A DNA stretch of 41,354 nucleotides, taken from the NCBI GenBank assembly GCA_902793195.1, contig CADBCS010000025.1, positions 1-41,354 on the forward strand. The letters run 5' to 3'. Each line of letters starts with the position of its first letter. Positions within the stretch are counted from its first letter, which is position 1. This DNA is from an uncultured Coriobacteriaceae bacterium (GTDB taxonomy: Bacteria > Actinomycetota > Coriobacteriia > Coriobacteriales > Atopobiaceae). The position numbers and the translations under genes were made by a program. Shown in pieces: positions 16,797-25,790 of the stretch. Under the pieces are notes generated by a model, which saw only the letters and a program-made list of their open reading frames with translations, made no database searches and had not been told where the DNA came from.

Positions 16797-18350
16797 ATGG
16801 AACGGCCAGAGTTCAGCGAGATGCTCTCCGAGCGCAGGAGGGAGCTTGGCTACTCAATTGGGCAGGCTTCTCGTGTCTTGCGCTTACGTGAGGACGTTTT
16901 GATCGCCTTCGAGGAAGGCGACTTCGACGGAATGCCAAAGAGTGGTTATGCCCAAGGCATGCTCTCCTCGTACGCAAGGTATCTCGGTCTCGACGCTGGC
17001 GTCGTAATCGAGGCCTATATTGCCGACTACGACGCCTACAAGCGGGAGATACGACGTGGGGGTCGTGGTCGTTCGGCAGATGCGGGTTCGGTGAGCTCGA
17101 GCGAGAGAAATCTCCAGCCGCGTGTTCCGCGCGTGCCCTCGAAGGGCCTTCTGCCCACATCGGGGGGATATGCGGGTGATATGGGCTCATTCGCAACCAC
17201 GCGCGTGCACGTGCGTATGCACGACTCGGAGGGCTCACACATAGACGAGGGTGCATATCCGCAAGGTCGTCGCTACACATCCAAGGCACCGATGCAGGTA
17301 AGGCATGGCAGTGGCGGAGACATCCAAACGCTTGACATGGACTATTCGCAATACGATGATGACCTTCGCATTGAGAGGGAGGCAACGCCATACGCGGCAG
17401 CATCCTCGCAACAGGGCAGAAGACGCACGGCACATGGCGGTCGCGGGAATCGACCACAGGTCAACCGACGTTCCACGAACCGTACCACACGTACCAGGAG
17501 AAATGGAGTCACATCCCGCAACGGTGGTAGCTTGAGCCTGTTTACGGGCACCTCGAACAAGATCCTGGTTGCAATTGCGGCGATTGCCGTAGCACTCGTG
17601 ATCGTCGTCGTCATTTCGGTGGGTTCGTATGTCAATAAGTCCACTCCCCCCAAGTCCGTGCCCGTAACGACCTCCCAGCAACAGAATGACAAGGGGGCGG
17701 CACAGCAGACAACAACAGAAAAGCAGGGAGCTGACACGACGAAGGCTGATGGGAGCAAGTCTGCGGAGGCGAGTGGGGGAACACGGTCCAACGCAACCAA
17801 TACAAAGAGCGATGCTCCCCAAACAGACGTGAACGTAACGGTTACCGTTGCAAATGGCGCGGTTACATGGCTCGAAATCAGCAATGATGGTAAGAGCGAG
17901 ATCGCCGAGACCGTCACCGGCCCTTGGAACAAGTCATTTCGTGTGCAGGAGGCTATAACCATTCAAGCTGGTGACACGAGTGTCGTGACAGTCTTGCAGG
18001 ATGGCAAACAAGTTCAGTTTGAGTCAATGGCGTCCGGAATCGGCACCATACGCATACAAGGTCCTGGAAAGAAGGTTCCGGACAAGGATAAGAGTAAGCA
18101 GGATGACCAATCGGAGACCACCGGAACCGAAGAAAAAGACACGGGAGAAACCTCATCGGCCAAGATGGGCAATGAGAGCTCAGTATCCACGCAGTCGAAC
18201 GGCACGAGCCAAACCTACGACACCACATCAAACGAGACGGACTCGTACTCATATGGCTACGATAGCGCATACGAGTACAACGAATACTCAAATGGATATT
18301 CAACAGATTACACCGACTATTCATATGATTATTCCCAGAATGGATACTAA
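16797..18350 (+). CDS. RodZ-like membrane protein with helix-turn-helix domain and tyrosine-rich tail
   Basis: 517 residues. The N-terminal ~75 residues are a RodZ/HTH_25-type domain (ERRRELGYSIGQASRVLRLR, then AYAQG-like GYAQGMLSSYARYLGL). A long basic, R/G/S-rich cytoplasmic linker follows. One transmembrane helix (about 255-278) begins after SNKILVAIAA. The extracytoplasmic part has a Q/T/K-rich stalk and then a DUF4115-like beta domain (about 343-425, including VTVANGAVTWLEIS and GPWNKSFRVQEAI). The last ~36 residues hold 12 tyrosines interspersed with S, D, N, E and G. RodZ links MreB to wall synthesis in rods; whether MreB is present is unknown here. The gene lies between ftsK and rimO with almost no gaps. 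Confidence 0.85.
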   Translation: MERPEFSEMLSERRRELGYSIGQASRVLRLREDVLIAFEEGDFDGMPKSGYAQGMLSSYARYLGLDAGVVIEAYIADYDAYKREIRRGGRGRSADAGSVSSSERNLQPRVPRVPSKGLLPTSGGYAGDMGSFATTRVHVRMHDSEGSHIDEGAYPQGRRYTSKAPMQVRHGSGGDIQTLDMDYSQYDDDLRIEREATPYAAASSQQGRRRTAHGGRGNRPQVNRRSTNRTTRTRRNGVTSRNGGSLSLFTGTSNKILVAIAAIAVALVIVVVISVGSYVNKSTPPKSVPVTTSQQQNDKGAAQQTTTEKQGADTTKADGSKSAEASGGTRSNATNTKSDAPQTDVNVTVTVANGAVTWLEISNDGKSEIAETVTGPWNKSFRVQEAITIQAGDTSVVTVLQDGKQVQFESMASGIGTIRIQGPGKKVPDKDKSKQDDQSETTGTEEKDTGETSSAKMGNESSVSTQSNGTSQTYDTTSNETDSYSYGYDSAYEYNEYSNGYSTDYTDYSYDYSQNGY

Positions 18351-18351
18351 C

Positions 18352-19701
18352 ATGTCTATTGCCAGTTTATTATTCGTTACGCTTGGCTGCGCCAAGAACG
18401 AGGTGGACACCGACAAAATGCGTGCACGTCTTTTGAGAGAAGGGTTCGAAGAATGCTTCGACCCGCAAGACGCAGACGCTTGCATCGTCAACACTTGCGC
18501 GTTTCTCACGTCCGCTACGTCGGAGTCCATCGAGACGATTCTGGAGCTTGCTGAGTTGAAAAATGAACGCTCCGGCACGCAGCCCATCATCGTGTGCGGA
18601 TGCGTGCCATCGCGATATGGCAACGACCTTATGACTGAGCTTCCCGAGGTCGCGGCCTTCGTACCCGTGGAGGACGAGCAGCACATCGTCGAGATCGTGA
18701 GAGATGCTCTTGGGATGGGCGAGCGGATACGGTCGATGTCATCTGACATCATGCGGACAATAGAGGGCGCGTCAGCATATGTGAAGATCTCGGATGGTTG
18801 CGATCGATTTTGCACGTTCTGCGCCATTCCCTACATCCGTGGTCGCTATGCCTCGAGACCTGCCGGCGAGTTGATCGAGGAGGTTCGCGCCCTCATGTCT
18901 GGAGGCGTTCGCGAGATTGTGCTCATAGGTCAAGACACGGGCGTTTGGGGATCCGATCTGGGCGATGACAGCAATCTGGCCGGACTGCTTCGGTCCGTCG
19001 CAGAGGTTGTTAGGCCCTATGGTGGATGGATTCGCGTTCTGTATCTGCAACCAGAAGGCATGACGGACGAGCTCATACGCGTGATGCGGGACATACCCGA
19101 GGTGCTTCCGTACATTGACATACCCATCCAACACTGCTGTCCGTCGATTCTACATCGGATGGGTAGGGAAGGAAGCCGGGAAACGCTCGCAGCCCTGTTC
19201 GACCACCTCAGGGAAGAAATCCCAGGCATGGTGCTGCGCACCACGGGACTTGTGGGCTTTCCAGGCGAGACGGAAGCGGAGTTCGAGGAGTTGCTCGACT
19301 TCGTTGCGGAACAAGAGTTTGACTACGTGTCCGTCTTTGGTTACTCACGCGAAGAAGGTACGCGCGCAGCAGAATTTGCTGATCAGCTTGATGAGTCGAC
19401 CATACTCGATCGTACACAGCGATTGCTTGACGTGACGGAGCAGATGGGTTTTGCAGCCACGGCAAGCCACGTGGGTGAGACCGTCGAGGTGATAATCGAC
19501 GGCATCGAGGAGAGTGAGTCCGGCATGGAGCTCATCGGACACGCCTGGTTCCAAGCCCCAGATTGCGATGGTGCGGTACACATCGAGGCAGGTGAGGCGA
19601 GTGTCGGCGACATTGTAACTTGCAAGCTGGTAGACTCTTTCTGCTATGAGCTTGTAGGCGAGCCCGTAGACGCGTACAAAGGGGAGGGAACCTTGTCATG
19701 A
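18352..19701 (+). CDS. rimO: Ribosomal protein S12 methylthiotransferase RimO
   Basis: 449 residues in the MiaB/RimO family of radical SAM methylthiotransferases. The N-terminal UPF0004 domain (LGCAKNEVDTDKM, NTCAFL, CGCVPSRY) binds one iron-sulfur cluster. The radical SAM core has CDRFCTFC (Cys150, Cys154, Cys157) and continues with AIPYIRGRYASR, which is typical of RimO. A TRAM domain closes the protein. RimO adds a methylthio group to an aspartate of ribosomal protein S12. ATG 18352 follows the previous stop by one base; an in-frame ATG at 18340 overlapping that stop is an alternative, and neither has a clear ribosome site. The stop overlaps the pgsA start by 4 bases. The true MiaB homologue is at 25790. 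Confidence 0.93.
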   Translation: MSIASLLFVTLGCAKNEVDTDKMRARLLREGFEECFDPQDADACIVNTCAFLTSATSESIETILELAELKNERSGTQPIIVCGCVPSRYGNDLMTELPEVAAFVPVEDEQHIVEIVRDALGMGERIRSMSSDIMRTIEGASAYVKISDGCDRFCTFCAIPYIRGRYASRPAGELIEEVRALMSGGVREIVLIGQDTGVWGSDLGDDSNLAGLLRSVAEVVRPYGGWIRVLYLQPEGMTDELIRVMRDIPEVLPYIDIPIQHCCPSILHRMGREGSRETLAALFDHLREEIPGMVLRTTGLVGFPGETEAEFEELLDFVAEQEFDYVSVFGYSREEGTRAAEFADQLDESTILDRTQRLLDVTEQMGFAATASHVGETVEVIIDGIEESESGMELIGHAWFQAPDCDGAVHIEAGEASVGDIVTCKLVDSFCYELVGEPVDAYKGEGTLS

Positions 19702-20303
19702 CAGCATCGCAGAACATGTGGACCCCTGCAAACGTGGTGACAATGGTGCGTGTCGCATTAGTACCCGTTTGGCTGCTGCTTGCCGAGATGTCTCAGCCAT
19801 CACCCGAACAGATCTCCATTCCCTGTCTCGTGGTAGCTGGACTCTACATGCTCATCTCACTCACCGACAAACTTGACGGGTATCTTGCCCGCAGTAGAAA
19901 CGAGGTGACTGCGTTCGGCAAGTTCCTCGACCCCATCGCCGACAAGCTCGCCGTCGTGGTGGCACTGTGCTTCTTGCTCGAAGTGGGACAGGTAAGTGCT
20001 TGGGTGCTGCTCGTCATAGTATCGCGCGAATTCCTCGTAAGCGGACTTCGCATGGTAGTTGCCAGCGAGGGGGTGGTCGTTGCCGCTTCCAATCTTGGCA
20101 AGTGGAAGACTGCGATTACCATGATCGCCATATGCGGGCTCTTGCTGGTACGCAGCATTCCCCAAGTCACGTTCGTTGGAATCGAGCCCCATATCATCTT
20201 TGACGTCTTGCTCTGGGTGGCAGTTGGTCTGACCGCATGGTCTGGCATAGACTACTTCGTGTCGTGTTGGCCCTATGTGAGCGGGTCGAGCAACGACGCG
20301 TAG
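19698..20303 (+). CDS. pgsA: CDP-diacylglycerol-glycerol-3-phosphate 3-phosphatidyltransferase
   Basis: 201 residues of a multi-pass membrane enzyme. The CDP-alcohol phosphotransferase motif is complete: DGYLARSRNEVTAFGKFLDP followed by IADK, giving the D-G-x2-A-R-x8-G-x3-D-x3-D pattern. The N-terminus WTPANVVTMVRVALVPVWLL is typical of PgsA. It makes phosphatidylglycerolphosphate, the first committed step of phosphatidylglycerol synthesis. Its ATG overlaps the rimO stop (ATGA), so translation is probably coupled. A second family member lies at 39489-40232. The gene ends the run that begins at rnj. Confidence 0.92.
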   Translation: MTASQNMWTPANVVTMVRVALVPVWLLLAEMSQPSPEQISIPCLVVAGLYMLISLTDKLDGYLARSRNEVTAFGKFLDPIADKLAVVVALCFLLEVGQVSAWVLLVIVSREFLVSGLRMVVASEGVVVAASNLGKWKTAITMIAICGLLLVRSIPQVTFVGIEPHIIFDVLLWVAVGLTAWSGIDYFVSCWPYVSGSSNDA

Positions 20304-20472
20304 AAAATATTCTCGTTTAGCATGCTGTTCCCATGTTCGTTCTATTGTTTTCGTCAACATGCAGGTAACGGGCAGTGCTCCATGAACTCCACGCATCGAT
20401 GTGCGCATTTGCCGGGAGTTGCGTGCGCAATTGCACTTTTGTCCCTTGCTAGAATCACGTCATGATAGCTTG

Positions 20473-20492
20473 CAACGAACAATAGTTCGTTG
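20473..20492 (+). promoter_or_regulatory. SOS box (LexA operator) upstream of recA
   Basis: CGAACAATAGTTCG (20476-20489) fits the Gram-positive LexA consensus CGAAC-N4-GTTCG exactly. The palindrome extends to 8-bp arms (CAACGAAC / GTTCGTTG) at 20473-20492. It lies 33 bases before the recA start and just downstream of possible -10 elements such as TAGAAT. lexA itself is about 10 kb downstream in this window. Confidence 0.92.
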
Positions 20493-20525
20493 TATCATGC
20501 GATTGCACGAGAGAAAGGGATTAAC

Positions 20526-21638
20526 ATGGCTCGTACCAAAAGCAGTAGTCGCGAGATTCAACCACGTACCTATGGCGAGGAGCGGGAAAAGGTAATTGAG
20601 AGCACCACAAAGGAGATAGAGAAGCGCTTTGGCAAGGGCGCCATCATGAAGTTCGGCGATGGTGGACCCGAGCTCGAGGTGGAGGCCATTCCAACCGGCT
20701 GCCTTTCCCTCGACGCAGCTCTCGGTATTGGTGGCGTGCCCCGTGGTCGCATCATAGAGATATTTGGGCCCGAGTCATCGGGAAAGACCACTCTTTCCTT
20801 GGAGATCCTTGCGGAAGCACAGGCAGCTGGTGGTGTAGCCGCCTTCATCGATGCGGAGCATGCACTTGACCCTGGGTATGCCGCACGTATTGGTGTAGAC
20901 ATCGACGAGGTGCTCATCTCGCAGCCAGATACTGGCGAGCAGGCGCTGGAGATTTGCGACATGCTGGTACGCTCAGGGGCGATAGATGTAATTGTCATTG
21001 ACTCCGTTGCCGCACTTACGCCACGCGCCGAGCTTGAGGGAGAGATTGGCGACACCACTGTGGGTCTTCAGGCGCGTCTCATGAGTCAGGCACTCAGGAA
21101 GTTGGCGGCGTCTCTATCCAAGTCCAAGACGACCTGCATCTTCATCAACCAGCTGCGCGAGAAGATTGGCGTCATGTTTGGCAATCCCGAGACAACTCCC
21201 GGTGGAAGGGCACTCAAGTTCTTCTCGTCGGTGAGGATGGACATTCGTCGAATCGACAGCATAAAGCACGATGGCGAGATCACGGGCGTGCGGACACGAG
21301 TAAAGGTGGTCAAGAACAAGGTCGCACCACCATTCAAGCAGGCTGAATTCGACATCATGTATGGTACGGGCATCTCGAAGGAAGGCTCAATCCTCGACAC
21401 GGCAGTCGAGTACGACATCGTACACAAGGCTGGATCGTGGTACACATACGGGGACGAGCGGCTCGGACAAGGACGTGATGCGGCAAAGGCTTCCCTGTTA
21501 CAGAACCCCGACCTGCTCGCAACCATTGAGCATCAGGCACGTGTTGCGTGCGGACTCGAGCTTGGGGACGAGCGCGTTGGCGAGCCAGACATGGATATGT
21601 CAGACTACACGATCTCAGATGAGGCTGTACAAGAGTAA
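20526..21638 (+). CDS. recA: Recombinase RecA
   Basis: 370 residues. Walker A is GPESSGKTT (81-89). The family stretches [37 protein letters not shown] and [20 protein letters not shown] are all present. RecA forms the filament for homologous recombination and stimulates LexA self-cleavage. ATG 20526 has GAGAAAGGGA upstream; an in-frame upstream start at 20490 would lie against the SOS box and is not used. The stop TAA overlaps the recX ATG (TAATG). No intein is present. Expression should be SOS-controlled through the box at 20473-20492. Confidence 0.99.
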   Translation: MARTKSSSREIQPRTYGEEREKVIESTTKEIEKRFGKGAIMKFGDGGPELEVEAIPTGCLSLDAALGIGGVPRGRIIEIFGPESSGKTTLSLEILAEAQAAGGVAAFIDAEHALDPGYAARIGVDIDEVLISQPDTGEQALEICDMLVRSGAIDVIVIDSVAALTPRAELEGEIGDTTVGLQARLMSQALRKLAASLSKSKTTCIFINQLREKIGVMFGNPETTPGGRALKFFSSVRMDIRRIDSIKHDGEITGVRTRVKVVKNKVAPPFKQAEFDIMYGTGISKEGSILDTAVEYDIVHKAGSWYTYGDERLGQGRDAAKASLLQNPDLLATIEHQARVACGLELGDERVGEPDMDMSDYTISDEAVQE

Positions 21639-22306
21639 TGTGTTCCGAGAAGACTTTCTCGTGGCATGTGCTCAACGAGGAGAGGTCCCGCCGACAAGTC
21701 GGCGGGACTCGTCCGCTTGACACCCTCGTAGTGGTACATGGCGATGAGATAGAAACGCGCAAGGTACCTACGTCGGTTGGGCGTGCCATACGCAAGGACC
21801 CACAATTACGCGACAAGCAGTTTTCCACCGCGCAGGAAATGCTCGAATGTCTAGGACATGTATGTCGGTCTTGTGCGATGCAGAGTTGTCTGCGTCTTTT
21901 GCAGAAGCGGGACTACTCCACAGGGGAGCTTATGAGCAAGCTGCGTACGTACGGATTCGACGCAAGGGTATGCTCGACTGTCGTTGAAGATCTTGAGAAA
22001 TCGGATCTGGTGAGCGATACGCGCTTTGCAGAGGTCTTCTCTCGCACCAAGGCTCGTTCGGGATGGGGTCTTGGACGCATCGAATACGAGCTTGGAAGGC
22101 GTGGGGTGGACACAACCACCTTGGAGGATTGGCCCCACGCGTACATAGACCCAACGCACGAGCTCGATCGCGCGTTGAGCGTGGCGGAGAGAAAGCGTGT
22201 TAGGCCACCGAACGAATACGCGAAACTCGTGCGCTTCCTCATGGGGAGGGGCTTTGCCCAAGGCGTCGCCATGAAGGCTGCGCATCACGTGCTCGATCAG
22301 AATTGA
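21638..22306 (+). CDS. recX: Regulatory protein RecX
   Basis: 222 residues. The C-terminal ~150 residues show the three-helix RecX repeats: CLRLLQKRDYSTGELMSKLR, GFDARVCSTVVEDLEKSDLV with DTRFAEVFSRTKA, then GWGLGRIEYELGRRGVD. A final helix pair YAKLVRFLMGRGFAQGVAM closes the fold. The N-terminal ~65 residues are less conserved. RecX binds RecA and limits filament activity. It overlaps recA by one base, so expression is coupled and SOS-linked. A terminator hairpin begins inside its last codons. Confidence 0.92.
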   Translation: MCSEKTFSWHVLNEERSRRQVGGTRPLDTLVVVHGDEIETRKVPTSVGRAIRKDPQLRDKQFSTAQEMLECLGHVCRSCAMQSCLRLLQKRDYSTGELMSKLRTYGFDARVCSTVVEDLEKSDLVSDTRFAEVFSRTKARSGWGLGRIEYELGRRGVDTTTLEDWPHAYIDPTHELDRALSVAERKRVRPPNEYAKLVRFLMGRGFAQGVAMKAAHHVLDQN

Positions 22307-22325
22307 GTTTTCGTGATGTTTTTTT
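22283..22325 (+). terminator. Rho-independent terminator overlapping the recX 3' end
   Basis: CATCACG (22283-22289) pairs with CGTGATG (22312-22318), and inside it CTCGAT pairs with ATTGAG around a CAGA loop. Seven T residues follow (22319-22325). The 5' half of the stem is recX coding sequence. It should end the recA-recX transcript. Confidence 0.85.
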
Positions 22326-22357
22326 ACTGAGTTCACAAACGATCGTTTTTACGTCGT

Positions 22358-22386
22358 TTGACATGCTTATCTATCGATTCTAGTAT
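22358..22386 (+). promoter_or_regulatory. Probable promoter of the rny transcript
   Basis: A perfect -35 TTGACA (22358-22363) is followed by a 17-bp spacer and TAGTAT (22381-22386), directly after the recX terminator. The leader to rny would be about 180 nt. A second TTGACA-like site near 22453 has no good -10 at standard spacing. Confidence 0.6.
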
Positions 22387-22573
22387 TGAACTGTCATTTG
22401 AGACTTCCTTGTCCGCTGCCATGCGCAACGGATTGTTGTTTTTGTTGTATTGACAAAATGCAATATTCTTGTCGGCACGGGTGCTTGGACGTACCTCGGA
22501 TGGCGATTGCCATGCGGCACATGTCGCGTGGCTCTTTACAGATGCATCTAACTTGCCAAATTGAGGAGCCGTG

Positions 22574-24130
22574 ATGACAGGAATACTAATTGGGGTGCTA
22601 GTCGGTATAGCTGCAGGAGCTCTTATCGCCTATTTCCTCGTAACCAACAAGGACAACGAGCGTGTGATGGAGGCCGAGCGCAAGATCGAGCAGGCGAACG
22701 TGGAGGCTGCAAGGATTGCCGCCGATGCCCAGAGTCTCGCCGAGACGGCACGCAAGACAGCGCTTCTCGAGGCAAAGGAAGAAACCCTCAAGATGCGTCA
22801 GGACATCGAGAGCGAGGAAAAGAAGCGCAAGGGAGAGCTCCAACGCATGGAGAACCGTATCATGCAGCGCGAGGAGTCCCTTGACAAGCGCAACAATGCG
22901 CTCGATAAGCGAGAGGGACAGCTCTCTAACCTCCAAAGCTCCTTGGACAGGCGCCGCAACGAGGTGGATAAGCTATATGCCAGCCAAGAAGCCGAGCTCG
23001 AACGAATTTCGGCACTCACCAAGGAAGAAGCCCACCAGGAGATTCTTAACCGTGTGCGCGAGGAAACCATCCGAGACGAAGCCCAGATACTTCGCGAGTC
23101 CGAGCAACGTGTGAGGGCCCAGGCCGACAAGACCGCGCGCGAGATAGTTTCCACCGCCATCCAGCGCTGCGCCGCCGATCAGGCTGGTGAGATTACCGTT
23201 ACCTCCGTCCACATTCCGTCTGACGACCTGAAGGGCCGCATCATTGGACGTGAGGGACGCAACATACGTACGTTCGAGCAGGTCACGGGTGTCACGCTCG
23301 TAATCGACGATACCCCCGAAACGGTCATCCTGTCGAGCTTTAGCCCTGTGCGTCGTGAAACCGCACGCGTGACGCTCGAAAACCTCATCGCCGACGGGCG
23401 CATTCATCCTGCACGTATCGAAGAGATGTACAAGAAGGCCGAGAAGCTCGTTAACGAACGCATACAAGAGGCCGGCGAACAGGCAGCATTCGATGCCGGC
23501 ATCCATGACCTGCATCCAGAGCTCATCAAGACCCTTGGCTCACTGCGCTATCGCACCTCATTTGGCCAAAACGTACTGCAACACTCCGTCCAGGTCTCCG
23601 CTCTCTGCGGCACCATGGCATCCGAGCTCGGTCTCGACTCGGCCTTTGCCAAGCGCGCCGGTCTGCTGCACGACCTTGGCAAGGCAATTGATCACGAGGT
23701 TGAGGGTCCGCATGCCATCATCGGCGCCGACTTGGCGCGTCGCTACGGTGAGCGCCCGAGCATCGTGCATGCCATCGAGGCCCATCATGGCGACGTGGAG
23801 CCAGACACCGTACTCGACGTGCTGGTGCAGGCCGCAGACGCAATCTCCGCAGCTCGCCCCGGCGCACGCAGGGAATCTGCCGAGGCATACATCAAGCGAC
23901 TGGAGAAGCTCGAGCAGATCTCCAACGCGCACGATGGCGTAGAGCGCACCTATGCCATGCAGGCAGGCCGCGAGCTCCACGTTATGGTTGAACCGAGCAA
24001 GATCTCGGACGCCCAGGCAACGGTTCTCGCCCACGACATCGCAAAGCAGATCGAGGATGAAATGGAATATCCCGGCCAGGTGCGCGTAGTCGTAATTCGA
24101 GAGTCTCGCGCCGTCGATATAGCGAAGTAA
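22574..24130 (+). CDS. rny: Ribonuclease Y
   Basis: 518 residues with complete RNase Y architecture. One N-terminal transmembrane helix (about 3-23) anchors it to the membrane. A long charged coiled coil follows (about 25-195). The KH domain has [21 protein letters not shown] and the HD phosphohydrolase domain has [12 protein letters not shown] near residue 365. It starts decay of many mRNAs by endonucleolytic cleavage. ATG 22574 is chosen over GTG 22571 because GAGGAG is 5 bases before the ATG. The order recA-recX-rny matches many Firmicutes. The next gene starts 4 bases after its stop. Confidence 0.97.
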   Translation: MTGILIGVLVGIAAGALIAYFLVTNKDNERVMEAERKIEQANVEAARIAADAQSLAETARKTALLEAKEETLKMRQDIESEEKKRKGELQRMENRIMQREESLDKRNNALDKREGQLSNLQSSLDRRRNEVDKLYASQEAELERISALTKEEAHQEILNRVREETIRDEAQILRESEQRVRAQADKTAREIVSTAIQRCAADQAGEITVTSVHIPSDDLKGRIIGREGRNIRTFEQVTGVTLVIDDTPETVILSSFSPVRRETARVTLENLIADGRIHPARIEEMYKKAEKLVNERIQEAGEQAAFDAGIHDLHPELIKTLGSLRYRTSFGQNVLQHSVQVSALCGTMASELGLDSAFAKRAGLLHDLGKAIDHEVEGPHAIIGADLARRYGERPSIVHAIEAHHGDVEPDTVLDVLVQAADAISAARPGARRESAEAYIKRLEKLEQISNAHDGVERTYAMQAGRELHVMVEPSKISDAQATVLAHDIAKQIEDEMEYPGQVRVVVIRESRAVDIAK

Positions 24131-24134
24131 TACG

Positions 24135-25229
24135 GTGACCACAGCACGCTCAGCATCAAACGACGACCTTCTGGAGTTCGTCTCATCTCTTTCCGGTGGG
24201 GATGGCCTGCGCGTGGAGGAGTCGTTGGGTGACGGATTCGTTCGGCTGCGAATATCGGAAGCCGAGCGCAGACAAGCGAAGCATGACATCCGTTGTGTTG
24301 AGGATGCGGCGATTGAGCTCCTGCGCAACTCGCGTGACGCAGGAGCCACGCGCATATATGTCGCGTCTTCAAGAGAGGGCAATGTAAGAACTCTCACGAT
24401 CGCGGACAATGGATCGGGCATACCGAATCACATGCAGTTGCGGGTTTTCGACGCTCGTGTAACGTCAAAGCTCGATACCATGCTAGTGGATAGGTGGGGC
24501 GTGCATGGTCGGGGCATGGCACTTTTCTCGATACGCGAAAACGCCTTGTCGGCACGGGTCGTTTCGTCGGGCATCGGCATGGGATGTGTCATACAGATTG
24601 CCTTCGACGTTCGAAACACGAGGGAACGCGCAGACCAATCCACCTGGCCCGAGGTAACCGGTCCTGACACCAAGCATCCTGGCATACGCGGGCCAAGAAA
24701 CATCGTCCGTTCCTGCGTGGAGTTCGCTCTCGAATCCGCATCGCAGTGCAACGTATATGTCGGGCTTCCCTCGGAGGTCGTGGCAACCATGCGAAGGCAT
24801 GCGCTCTACCAAGCTGATTACCGGACTGCCACAAACGACGATGCGTTCGACGAGTCTATAGTGCTTGTGGACAGGCCGGGGCAGGCATGCGACGCGCGTG
24901 ATCTTGCGCAGATTGCCGCAAACATGGGGTTGGAGATGTCCGAGAGAAACGCACATCGCATTCTACGCGGCGAAATCGCACCACTCAAGAACGTTTTGGA
25001 TGTTGTTGGTGCGACGGAAAGAGGAGGGGGGAAACGTGTGGCACGCATGAATGGTCGCCAGCGCGTACTTCCCCTGTCCGAGAGCGAACGTGCTGAGATA
25101 GGGGAGGCTGCAAGAGACGCCTTTGCTCGTATCGCGGAGCATTATTACGTACTTCCTGCCGGCATGCCTAGCGTCAGGTGCTCGGACGGTCGTATCGTGG
25201 TGAGCATTCCCTATGCAGATGATGACTAG
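24135..25229 (+). CDS. MutL-like GHKL ATPase of unknown function
   Basis: 364 residues, probable GTG start 4 bases after rny, without its own ribosome site. Residues 50-160 form a GHKL (Hsp90/MutL-type) ATPase. ELLRNSRDAGATRIYV (from Glu61; Asn65 should bind magnesium) is motif I, and ADNGSGIP (90-97) is motif II. TSKLD (110-114) then leads to a glycine-rich lid WGVHGRGMALFSI (121-133). The order and spacing recall MutL, whose equivalents are TSK and GFRGEALASI. The remaining ~200 residues do not show a MutL endonuclease motif (DQHA-x2-E-x4-E) and I do not recognise a known domain there. The protein could remodel DNA or RNA complexes; its operon position behind RNase Y and before spoVS is the only functional hint. 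Paralogues outside the window cannot be excluded. Confidence 0.75.
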   Translation: MTTARSASNDDLLEFVSSLSGGDGLRVEESLGDGFVRLRISEAERRQAKHDIRCVEDAAIELLRNSRDAGATRIYVASSREGNVRTLTIADNGSGIPNHMQLRVFDARVTSKLDTMLVDRWGVHGRGMALFSIRENALSARVVSSGIGMGCVIQIAFDVRNTRERADQSTWPEVTGPDTKHPGIRGPRNIVRSCVEFALESASQCNVYVGLPSEVVATMRRHALYQADYRTATNDDAFDESIVLVDRPGQACDARDLAQIAANMGLEMSERNAHRILRGEIAPLKNVLDVVGATERGGGKRVARMNGRQRVLPLSESERAEIGEAARDAFARIAEHYYVLPAGMPSVRCSDGRIVVSIPYADDD

Positions 25230-25463
25230 CGCAACGATTCGCAGTGCACGTGAGGCCTCTGGTCAGTTTATTTGGGATTTCCGCGCATGTGATTACGCTT
25301 GTGCCGTAAGTATGTGACTACCTCATGAGTATTTTTCAATATGTTTTTACCTATTGTGCAGTCTTTGCTTTTCTTTTTTCGAGGTACTGTGTAGAATTGA
25401 AACGTTGTTTGAGCATCGAAGCAAAAACGAACGATAGGCGCGACTGCGCCTGGGAGTAGAACC
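25230..25463 (+). other. AT-rich intergenic region upstream of spoVS
   Basis: 234 bases, clearly richer in A and T than its surroundings and without a gene. TAGAAT near 25392 could be a -10 element for spoVS, with only a weak T-rich -35. A hairpin (AGGCGC 25436-25441, GCGCCT 25446-25451, GACT loop) ends right before the ribosome site GGGAG and could influence translation of spoVS. Confidence 0.45.
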
Positions 25464-25790
25464 ATGGATTTTCTAAAGGTATCCAGCAAATCTTCGCCAG
25501 CTTCTGTGGCAGGCGCCATCGCAGGCATGGTCAAGGATGGTGTCCCCGTAAACATTCAATGCGTGGGCGCAGGCGCCGTCAATCAAGCCACTAAGGCAAT
25601 CGCAATTGCGCGAGGCTTCCTTATCCCCACCGGCGTTGATATTTCCTGCGCACCAACGTTTTCCGACATCGAGATAGGAGGGGAGAGCAGGACGGCAATC
25701 CGAATTGCCATCTATGTGCACGACATCTCGCGCCAATCTTCGGCCCCCTCAATATCTGGTGGCAGGGCCTCTGGGGAGAACGTCCTTTAA
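25464..25790 (+). CDS. spoVS: SpoVS-family protein
   Basis: 108 residues. The first ~86 match SpoVS from end to end: LKVSSKSSPASVAGAIAG, VQ-like NIQCVGAGAVNQATKAIAIA, RGFLIPTGVDISCAPTF and RTAIRIAIYV. About 20 extra residues rich in S, G and A follow. SpoVS has an Alba-like fold and in Bacillus affects sporulation and septation. Its presence next to miaB in an organism without visible sporulation genes points to a more general role. ATG 25464 has GGGAGTAG upstream. The stop overlaps the miaB start (TAATG). Confidence 0.93.
   Translation: MDFLKVSSKSSPASVAGAIAGMVKDGVPVNIQCVGAGAVNQATKAIAIARGFLIPTGVDISCAPTFSDIEIGGESRTAIRIAIYVHDISRQSSAPSISGGRASGENVL

Noticed and set aside
18001..18351. Upstream extension of the rimO frame by 117 codons
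   Set aside because: It runs through the end of the RodZ-like gene in another frame, has no similarity to RimO, and the family start matches ATG 18352.
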